A stretch of DNA of 64,000 bases from positions 1-64,000 of the forward strand of contig NZ_BSTL01000013.1 of the NCBI RefSeq assembly GCF_030269485.1, read 5' to 3'. The translations under genes and the position numbers were made by a program. Shown here one piece after another: positions 58,436-64,000 of this stretch. The notes beneath the pieces are model-generated. The model searched no databases, was not told the DNA's origin, and saw only the letters and a list, made by a program, of their open reading frames with translations. Numbering within the stretch: the first letter of the stretch is position 1; every line of letters starts with the position of its first letter. This DNA comes from Actinoplanes sp. NBRC 103695. GTDB lineage: Bacteria > Actinomycetota > Actinomycetes > Mycobacteriales > Micromonosporaceae.

Positions 58436-58720
58436 AGCCGGGCACGGTGGTAGCCGGGCACGAAAGTGGTAGACGGGCACGAAAGTGGTAGACGGGCACG
58501 AAAGTGGTAGCCCAGAGCGGCATCTCGGACGCCGCCGGCCAGCCCACCCGTCCCACTCTCTCGCCCGTGGTAGGACCGAGCGCCATCCCGCCCAGGCTGA
58601 CCGCCCTGAGCTACCACGCGCGCGGATGGTGGTGGCTCAGCGCGGTATTTCGGGCCGAATACCGCCAAGGGCTACCACCCTCGCCCGGTCCTACCAGTCG
58701 CGCTGGGATCTACCACTGCG
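58430..58720. repeat. Second GTGGTAG/CTACCAC heptamer field
   Basis: Starts with three or four 19-20 bp direct repeats GTGGTAGACGGGCACGAAA (58440-58507), followed by single GTGGTAG and CTACCAC motifs in both orientations and the segment GCGGTATTTCGG, which also occurs in the first field near 12738. No gene. Confidence 0.75.
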
Positions 58721-58734
58721 TGTCCGGCAGCAGC

Positions 58735-59035
58735 CGCAAGCGGCGGCAGCGACAGCGAGTAGGCACCCCCACCGCCTGGCAACCAGGCCCGATCCCACCC
58801 CCACCGCAAGCGGCGGCAGCAACAGCAAGTAGGCACCCCCACCGCCTGGCAACCAGGCCCGATCCCACCCCCACCGCAAGCGGCGGCAGCAACAGCAAGT
58901 AGGCACCCCCACCGCCTGGCAACCAGGCCCGATCCCACCCCCAACGCAAGCGGCGGCAGCAAGGACAACACCAGAAGAGGCCGGCCGTGCGAGCCCCGAC
59001 CAGACCATCACCGCGAAAGATCTCTCAATCAGGGC
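58735..59035 (-). repeat. Composite repeat block 2: 70-bp array and head
   Basis: Three nearly identical 70-bp units start at 58761, 58831 and 58901 (AGGCACCCCCACCGCCTGGC, then AACCAGGCCCGATCCCACCC and CGCAAGCGGCGGCAGCAACA). On the minus strand the block starts near 59035 with the head GAGAGATCTTTCGCGGTGAT, the fourth head copy in the window, next to a GNAT remnant. There are no spacers between the units, so it is not CRISPR. Confidence 0.88.
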
Positions 59036-59203
59036 GACCACGACCTCGTCGTCCTCGGTTTCGCCGGTCGGGCGGAAGCCGGCCCGCTCGTACAACCGGG
59101 CGGCCGCCGTGTTGTCCGGGTGATAGGACAGCCTGATCTGCCGGGCATCGCGCCGTCCACTCAACGACTCGATGATCGCCTGCGGGGCCGGGGTGGAGTG
59201 TCA
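59025..59203 (-). pseudogene. GNAT acetyltransferase remnant (C-terminal part)
   Basis: On the minus strand, PQAIIESLSGRRDARQIRLS, YHPDNTAAARLYERAGFRPT and GETEDDEVVVALIE match the end of diamine-type GNAT enzymes (ELSYHPDNxxAxxLYxxxGFxxTGExEDxEVV). Upstream in frame there is a stop and no start codon, so the N-terminal half is lost. Downstream the frame runs on into the repeat head without a stop, so the natural stop is lost too. Confidence 0.75.
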
Positions 59204-59325
59204 CACCCGCCGTCAGATCGGACGTCGAGGGAGGCAACGAGATCCGGTGGGAACAGCGCCGCATCATCCACCATGGACTGACACGGGCGACGAATGTGAA
59301 CCGGACGATGTAGCATCTACCGGTC

Positions 59326-60141
59326 ATGGGCGACCGCGACGTTCCACCCGGAATCGACACCAGCCGGATGCATCCGGCGCGGCGGTATGACTACCTGCTC
59401 GGTGGCAAGGACAACTTCGAGGCCGACCGGGCGAACGCCGAGATGCTCACCAAGATCTTTCCGGCGGCTCGGGTCGCGGCGGTGGAAAATCGCAGGTTCC
59501 TGCGCCGCGCGGTCGCCACGCTGGCCCGCGGCGCCGGTGTCCGGCAGTTCCTGGACATCGGCGCCGGCCTGCCCACCAGCCCCAACGTGCACGAGATCGC
59601 GCAGGATGCCGCGCCCGAGTCGCGGGTGGTCTACGTGGACAACGACCCGATGGTCCTGGCCCACGCCCGCGCCCTGCTGACCAGCTCCGACGCGGGCGCC
59701 ACCGCCTATGTGGACGCCGACCTGCGCGACCCCGACAAGATCCTCAACGGCAAAGATCTCTGGGGTACGCTCGACCGCTCCCGCCCCGTGGCCCTGCTGC
59801 TGGTGGCCATCATGCACTTCATCACCGACGACATGGATCCGTACGGCATCGTCGCGCGCTACGTCGAGGCCATGCCCCCGGGCAGCTACCTGGTCATGTC
59901 GAACGGCACGCTGGACGCCCTGCCGCCGGAGCGGGCCGCCGAGCTGCGCGCCGCGTTCGCCCGCAGCGGCGAGCCGGCCGCGCCGCGCACCCGTGCCGAG
60001 TTCGCCAGGTTCTTCGACGGCCTCGACCTGCTGCCGCCGGGCATCGTCCCGGTCTCGCAGTGGCGGCCCGAGGACGACGGCGAGGACCGGGCGGTCCCGG
60101 CCGACGCGGCCGTCTACGGAGCTGTGGCCCGCCTGCCCTGA
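59326..60141 (+). CDS. DUF574 (Methyltransf_19) SAM-dependent methyltransferase
   Basis: Actinobacteria-specific methyltransferase of 271 aa. The family signature IDTSRMHPARRYDYLLGGKD, NFEADRANAEML, FLDIGAGLPTSPNVHEIAQD, VVYVDNDPMVLAHARALL and ILHF-like LLVAIMHFITD are all present. TAGCAT at 59311-59316 is a likely -10 nine bases before the ATG. Members are very numerous in actinomycetes but substrates are unknown. Confidence 0.93.
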   Translation: MGDRDVPPGIDTSRMHPARRYDYLLGGKDNFEADRANAEMLTKIFPAARVAAVENRRFLRRAVATLARGAGVRQFLDIGAGLPTSPNVHEIAQDAAPESRVVYVDNDPMVLAHARALLTSSDAGATAYVDADLRDPDKILNGKDLWGTLDRSRPVALLLVAIMHFITDDMDPYGIVARYVEAMPPGSYLVMSNGTLDALPPERAAELRAAFARSGEPAAPRTRAEFARFFDGLDLLPPGIVPVSQWRPEDDGEDRAVPADAAVYGAVARLP

Positions 60142-60253
60142 TGGCGGCACTTTCGTACCATCGGTCAACCACGAAGATCGATCGCCGGGCTGTCGGAACG
60201 CGGCCGCTTTCTCGCGAGTCTGGACGCACCTGCCAGCAACGAGGAGACAGCAG

Positions 60254-60631
60254 ATGCGCAAGGTTCTTCCGATCGTCCTGGGCGTGGGCGTTGTCCTGTG
60301 CGGCGCCGGCGGCTGGTTCGCCTACCGCGCCTACGACCTGGGCACCGACATCGCCGAGTCGTCGATCACCCAGGCCGAGTTCGACACGCAGCAGCTCGGC
60401 GGGGCGGAGACCACCGTCCGGGACGCGCTGCCGGTGCCGCTGAAGGACATCGACGAGCGCGACCTCTACGGCACGAACGACCCCACCGAGCAGGGCAAAC
60501 CCGCCGGCGCCTCGTGTGTCTACTACATGGTCAAGCCGCTGACCGAGGGCAAGGGCCGGCCGATGTTCCGGTTCTGTTTCGCCGGCGGCAAGCTCACCGA
60601 GAAGAAGCAGATCAGGGTCGTCGGGGAATGA
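60254..60631 (+). CDS. Membrane-anchored extracytoplasmic protein, paralogous to the next kinase's C-terminus
   Basis: The protein (125 aa; GAGGAGA upstream) has an N-terminal helix (VLPIVLGVGVVLCGAGGWFA) and a small exported domain: TTVRDALPVPLKDIDERDLY, ASCVYYMVKPLTEGK, FRFCFAGGKLTEKKQI with two cysteines. The same pattern (ADCVAYRASPTLRG, YRFCFQGDTLISKE) recurs at the C-terminus of the kinase gene that follows with an ATGA overlap. It is therefore probably a sensor or accessory of that two-component system. The fold could be SmpA/BLIP-like, but this is only a guess. Confidence 0.75.
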   Translation: MRKVLPIVLGVGVVLCGAGGWFAYRAYDLGTDIAESSITQAEFDTQQLGGAETTVRDALPVPLKDIDERDLYGTNDPTEQGKPAGASCVYYMVKPLTEGKGRPMFRFCFAGGKLTEKKQIRVVGE

Positions 60632-62337
60632 GGATCGCCGGGGCCGGGCGGGGGCGTCTCGCGTACGAGGTCGGGCTGGCCGTCGCGCTGTCCGGTGTCA
60701 CGGCCGGTCTGACGCTGGCCGTGGGCGATCCGCCGCCGGTGGCGGTGGCCGGGCTCGCCGTCCTCGACCTGGCGCTGGTCGGTCTGCGACACCGGTTCCC
60801 GGCGACCGTGCTGATCGTCGCGTCCGTCGCGGGCACCCTGCTCGGCGGCATCGACTTCCTGCTCCTGTTCGGGCTCGCGTTCGCCGCCGGGTACCGGATC
60901 AGCGGTGTGTGGCGGCTGACCGGTGCGCTGGCCGCGGCGCTGGCCGGGCAGGTCGGCGCCGGGTGGGTCAAGGCGGGGATGATCAACCTGCCGCTGGTCC
61001 TGCTGGCGGCCGGCATGTTCGTCGCGGTGATTCTGTTCCCGGCGACCCTCGCCCGGATGTCCGCGCAGCGCAGGCGGATCCTCACGCTCATGCACGAGCG
61101 GACGCTGCAGCTCAGCGAGCAGCAGCGGATCGTCGCCGAGCAGGCCCGCGTGCGGGAGGCGAACCGGATCGCCCGGGAGATGCACGACTCGCTCGGTCAC
61201 CGGCTGACGCTCATCTCGCTCTACGCGGGTGCGCTGCGGTCGGCGCCGGAGAAGGCCGAGGAGACGGTCCGGCTGCTGCACGCGGCCTCGACGGCGGCGA
61301 TGGACGAACTCGGCCACATCGTCACGATCCTGCGCGAGGAGGCGCCCGGCGACGAGCCCCGGCAGCGTGCCACGCTCGCCGACGTCGACGACCTGGTCGC
61401 CCACGCGCGGTCGGCCGGCGCCAAGGCCGAACTCGTCCGCGCCGGCGAACCGGTCGAGGTGCCCGCGATGATCGATCAGGCCGCGTACCGGACGCTGCAG
61501 GAAGGCCTCACCAACGCGCTGCGGCACGCTCGCGGTGGTGCCATCCGGGCCGCCGTCCGGTACGAGGAGGACGCCCTGATCGTCGAGGTGGTCAACGGTC
61601 CCGGCCGTCCCCACGACGGCGTCTCCGGAGGTCAGGGCCTGTACGGGCTGGCCGAGCGGGTCCGGCTCGCCGGCGGCGTCCTCTATCACGGTGCCGAGCC
61701 CGGCGGCGGGTTCCGGCTCGCCGCCACGCTTCCCCTGACCGGCAACGCCCCGCGAACGTCGACCGCCAACGCCCCGCGAACGTCGACCGGCAACGCCCCG
61801 CGAACGTCGACCGCCAACGCCCCGCGAACGTCGACCGCCAACGCGCCGCGAACGTCAATCGCCAACGCCGCACGGGCGTCGACCGGCAACGCCGCGCCGA
61901 CGATGACCGGCAGCGCCGCGCGCACCTCCGAGCCGCGTGACGCCGGGCCGGTTCCGCCGGACGACTTCGGCGAGGATCTGCGGCGGGTCGACCGGCGGCG
62001 TCGCGCCTGGACGATCGGCGTCGGGCTGGGTGCGGCGCTGGTGCTGGCGCTGTGCGTCGGCGGCGTGTGGCTGGCCGTCGTGCAGGGCACGGTCAGCCGG
62101 AAGACCTACAACGAGCTGCGCGTCGGGGACCGTGCTCCGGGCGTACGCGAAAAACTGCCGGACCGAACCGCCGAGCTGGACCCGGCCAAGGTCGAACCGC
62201 CGGCATCGCCCGGCGCCGACTGTGTGGCCTACCGCGCCTCACCCACGCTGCGGGGCGACGCGGCCGACAAGGGTTACCGGTTCTGTTTCCAAGGCGACAC
62301 CCTGATCTCGAAGGAGGCCCTCGACGATGTCGGCTGA
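60628..62337 (+). CDS. Histidine kinase with C-terminal membrane helix and extracytoplasmic domain
   Basis: A 569-aa kinase. Residues 10-150 hold five to six membrane helices; then the HisKA_3 region RIAREMHDSLGHRLTLISLY (His186), and an ATPase domain with EGLTNALRHARGG and GGQGLYGLAERVRLAGG, ending near 370. Next is an eight-fold NAPRTSTA repeat (373-436), a further membrane helix (about 461-488) and an 80-residue outside domain with two cysteines like the protein encoded upstream. A sensor after the catalytic domain is very unusual for a kinase. Coupled to its regulator by an 11-bp overlap. Confidence 0.88.
   Translation: MRIAGAGRGRLAYEVGLAVALSGVTAGLTLAVGDPPPVAVAGLAVLDLALVGLRHRFPATVLIVASVAGTLLGGIDFLLLFGLAFAAGYRISGVWRLTGALAAALAGQVGAGWVKAGMINLPLVLLAAGMFVAVILFPATLARMSAQRRRILTLMHERTLQLSEQQRIVAEQARVREANRIAREMHDSLGHRLTLISLYAGALRSAPEKAEETVRLLHAASTAAMDELGHIVTILREEAPGDEPRQRATLADVDDLVAHARSAGAKAELVRAGEPVEVPAMIDQAAYRTLQEGLTNALRHARGGAIRAAVRYEEDALIVEVVNGPGRPHDGVSGGQGLYGLAERVRLAGGVLYHGAEPGGGFRLAATLPLTGNAPRTSTANAPRTSTGNAPRTSTANAPRTSTANAPRTSIANAARASTGNAAPTMTGSAARTSEPRDAGPVPPDDFGEDLRRVDRRRRAWTIGVGLGAALVLALCVGGVWLAVVQGTVSRKTYNELRVGDRAPGVREKLPDRTAELDPAKVEPPASPGADCVAYRASPTLRGDAADKGYRFCFQGDTLISKEALDDVG
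61744..61935 (+). repeat. 24-bp in-frame repeat in the kinase
   Basis: AACGCCCCGCGAACGTCGACCGSC: five near-perfect and three degenerate copies, each encoding NAPRTSTA/G. They join the ATPase domain to the added membrane helix. Confidence 0.92.
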
Positions 62338-62995
62338 CCCGCGCCCGCTGCGCGTCCTGATCGCCGACGACGACGCGCTCACCCGCGGCGGCATCCGGCT
62401 CATCCTCGGCGGCATCCCCGGCATCGAGGTGGTGGCCGAGGCCGGCACCGGCGTGCAGGCGCGTGACCTGGCGATCCGCCACCGCCCGGACGTCGTGCTG
62501 CTGGACATCCGGATGCCGGTGCTGGACGGCCTGGCCGCCCTCCGGGAGATCGGCCGCGGCTCGTCGGCCGCGGTGCTGATGCTGACCACGTTCGGCGCGG
62601 AGGACTACATCGACGAGGCGCTGGCGTCCGGGGCGGCGGGTTTCGTCCTGAAGAGCTCGGCCGCCGACGAGTTGGAGCCGGCGCTGCGGGCGGCGGCGGC
62701 CGGCGAGATGTACCTGTCGCCACCGGCCACCCGCCGGGCGGTGACCGAACTCCGGCGCCTGCTCCCCACCCCGCCCGGCGAGGACGTGACCGCCCGCCTG
62801 GCCCAGCTCAGCGACCGCGAACGCGACGTGCTGAAGCTGCTGGCCCAGGGGCTGTCCAACGCCGCGATCAGCGAACGCCTGGTCATCTCCGAGAGCACGG
62901 TCAAGACCCACGTCAGCCGGGTGCTGCAGAAGCTGGCCTGCGAGAACAGGGTGCAGGCGGCGCTGCTGGCCCACCGCACCGGCCTCCTGGACTGA
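62327..62995 (+). CDS. NarL-family response regulator
   Basis: A 222-aa regulator paired with the kinase. Receiver: LIADDDALTRGGIRLIL, phospho-Asp in VVLLDIRMPVLDG, Thr in LMLTTFGAED, Lys in FVLKSSAADE. LuxR HTH: LSDRERDVLKLLAQGLSNAA and STVKTHVSRVLQKLACENR. The start overlaps the kinase by 11 bp. Targets unknown; the accessory gene at 60254 is a probable one. Confidence 0.94.
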   Translation: MSADPRPLRVLIADDDALTRGGIRLILGGIPGIEVVAEAGTGVQARDLAIRHRPDVVLLDIRMPVLDGLAALREIGRGSSAAVLMLTTFGAEDYIDEALASGAAGFVLKSSAADELEPALRAAAAGEMYLSPPATRRAVTELRRLLPTPPGEDVTARLAQLSDRERDVLKLLAQGLSNAAISERLVISESTVKTHVSRVLQKLACENRVQAALLAHRTGLLD

Positions 62996-62996
62996 G

Positions 62997-63623
62997 CTAC
63001 GCGGTCGGCACGGCGGGGACGGCCTGCTGCGGGTCGACGCCGGCGAAGGCGAGCGCGATGACGAAACCGGCGACCTCCTCCAGCTGCCGGGCCCGGTTCA
63101 GGCCGCCGATCACGGCCGGGACGCCTCCGAGGTCGCGGACGAGCGAGCCGACGATCGTCAGCGCTCGCGGGTCGTCGCCGCACATCGCGACCGTGACCGG
63201 TGACGACGCGGGGGCCGTCCACCGCGTCGAGGGGAACAGGTGCAGCGCCTTGACCACGTGGGCGCCGGGGGCGAGGTCCGCGACCTGATCCGCGACCGCG
63301 CGTCCGGGCTCCGTCCGCAGCACGCCGACGCCGTGCTCGACCGCGTTCGTCGGATCGATGAGCGGTCTGCCGGCGAGCGACCCGGTGGGCGCGCCGGCCG
63401 CCTCGAGGATGTCGGCGATGCCCTCCCAGCTCACGGAGAGCAGGACGGCGTCGGCGTCCCCGGCGACCTCGGGCAGTGGCCGGGCTCGCGCCCCGGACGC
63501 CTTGGCCGCGACCTCCGCGCGTTCGGGCGAGCGGCCGCCGATGCTGATGTCATGTCCGGCGCGGGTCCACCCGGTGGCGAGCGCCGTGGCGAAGGTTCCG
63601 GTGCCGAGGATTCCGATACGCAT
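62997..63623 (-). CDS. NADP-binding oxidoreductase (F420-dependent reductase-like)
   Basis: A 208-aa protein starting at ATG 63623: Rossmann motif MRIGILGTGTFATALATGWT, ISIGGRSPERAEVAAKASGA, VLLSVSWEGIADILEAAG, then LIDPTNAVEHG and VVKALHLFPSTRW as in F420H2:NADP+ oxidoreductase-like (NADP_oxidored) proteins. It probably reduces a small substrate or transfers hydride between NADP and F420 or flavin. Divergent from an HxlR-family regulator, which likely controls it. Confidence 0.87.
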   Translation of the reverse strand: MRIGILGTGTFATALATGWTRAGHDISIGGRSPERAEVAAKASGARARPLPEVAGDADAVLLSVSWEGIADILEAAGAPTGSLAGRPLIDPTNAVEHGVGVLRTEPGRAVADQVADLAPGAHVVKALHLFPSTRWTAPASSPVTVAMCGDDPRALTIVGSLVRDLGGVPAVIGGLNRARQLEEVAGFVIALAFAGVDPQQAVPAVPTA

Positions 63624-63688
63624 GTCGTCGACCCTAGGAAGTCCGACGCACACCACCCGGTGCGCATCGGCCGTGGCACGATGACCGC

Positions 63689-64000
63689 ATGTCTCGCGAT
63701 TCGGACGGCGACTGCCAGAGTTTCGTGGCGGACTGCCGGCTGCGGATGGGCACGGAGCTGTTCGCGCACGTGTGGGATCCGGTGGTTCTGGCCGCGCTGA
63801 CGTCCGGCCCGCAACGGCGCCGCGCGCTCCGGGCGAGCATCGGCGGCATCAGCGACAAGGCACTCACCGAGGCGCTCCACCGGCTCGTCTCCAACGGCCT
63901 GGCCGAACGGAGGTCTTACGCCGAGGCGCCTCCACGCGTCGACTACACGCTGACATCCCTCGGCCGGACCTTCGCCGACGGGCCGATGCGCGCCCTCGCC
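63689..64000 (+). CDS. HxlR-family regulator (3' end outside window)
   Basis: The first 104 codons of an HxlR winged-helix regulator: two cysteines near the start (DCQSF, DCRLR), LFAHVWDPVVLAALTSGPQR, SDKALTEALHRLVSNGLAER and PRVDYTLTSLGRTF. HxlR proteins typically sense electrophiles or quinones and control divergent reductase genes, which fits the oxidoreductase on the other strand. The 65-bp gap between them must hold both promoters. Confidence 0.9.
   Translation, partial: MSRDSDGDCQSFVADCRLRMGTELFAHVWDPVVLAALTSGPQRRRALRASIGGISDKALTEALHRLVSNGLAERRSYAEAPPRVDYTLTSLGRTFADGPMRALA

Noticed and set aside
58761..58970. CRISPR-like direct repeats
   Set aside because: The 70-bp units follow each other without spacers, and no cas genes are present. 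They are a simple tandem array.
1..64000. rRNA, tRNA, integrase or prophage genes
   Set aside because: None was seen on either strand, and no attachment-site pair at a tRNA gene could be found.

Overview
The window is about 72% G+C by eye, uses many GTG/TTG starts and leaderless TAnnnT promoters, and carries cobalamin genes, NarL-type two-component pairs, HxlR/GntR/LacI regulators and a DUF574-type methyltransferase. This is typical of a filamentous actinomycete. Micromonosporaceae (for example Actinoplanes) is my best guess, by inference only. I see no rRNA, tRNA, transposase, CRISPR array or prophage.

Layout. 0.3-6.4 kb: methyltransferase, BtuF-like protein, Tat-exported poly-gamma-glutamate hydrolase-like protein, secreted unknown, and a flotillin/NfeD membrane operon. 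6.5-9 kb: kinase/regulator pair and a DUF2238 membrane protein. 9-12 kb: alpha/beta hydrolase, P-loop kinase, OhrR-like regulator with its operator, small membrane protein. 12.3-13.3 kb: a composite repeat block whose left part is an inverted copy of bases 1-279. 13.3-20 kb: flavin-oxidase family protein, aldo-keto reductase, second kinase/regulator pair, polytopic membrane protein, small hydrolase and GNAT. 20-25.7 kb: Tat-exported phospholipase C, then a partly decayed hydroxyquinol pathway (dead hydroxylase, maleylacetate reductase, intradiol dioxygenase) and a shortened P450. 25.7-29 kb: RDD protein and cobK-cobM-cobL. 29-31.8 kb: a transmembrane flavin electron-transfer operon (ferric-reductase-like, FMN-binding protein, ApbE). 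31.8-34.5 kb: two gene remnants, TetR regulator and divergent FAD monooxygenase. 35-37.5 kb: GntR/ABC operon and small membrane protein. 37.5-41.5 kb: hairpin element, LacI regulator, GH30 glycosidase with ricin lectin, lipoprotein. 41.5-45.3 kb: a large macro-like/beta-propeller/KAP NTPase set between a complete and a broken copy of the same lipoprotein gene. 45.3-49.6 kb: polyamine-type ABC operon with a GntR fragment. 49.6-52.2 kb: twin cysteine-motif proteins and an FAD oxidoreductase. 52.2-56.1 kb: GAF-LuxR, class II aldolase, HAD phosphatase, dhaL, dhaK. 56.1-64 kb: metallo-beta-lactamase lipoprotein, a nucleotidyltransferase-methyltransferase fusion, a second composite repeat block, DUF574 methyltransferase, a third kinase/regulator pair with an unusual C-terminal sensor, an NADP-binding oxidoreductase and a truncated HxlR gene.

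The most unusual aspect is the DNA rather than one gene. There is a family of intergenic composite repeats (a conserved head touching gene ends, a tandem array, a tail, and a field of GTGGTAG/CTACCAC heptamers). There is also a series of short tandem repeats that start exactly at stop codons or start/stop junctions, or lie in-frame in protein linkers. In two cases the copies differ at the very base that makes the stop codon. Small hairpin elements with terminal inverted repeats also sit on stop codons. With at least nine gene remnants, this suggests a region with active local duplication and gene decay. The best candidate for a new protein system is the macro-like/propeller/KAP NTPase at 41.5-44.8 kb.
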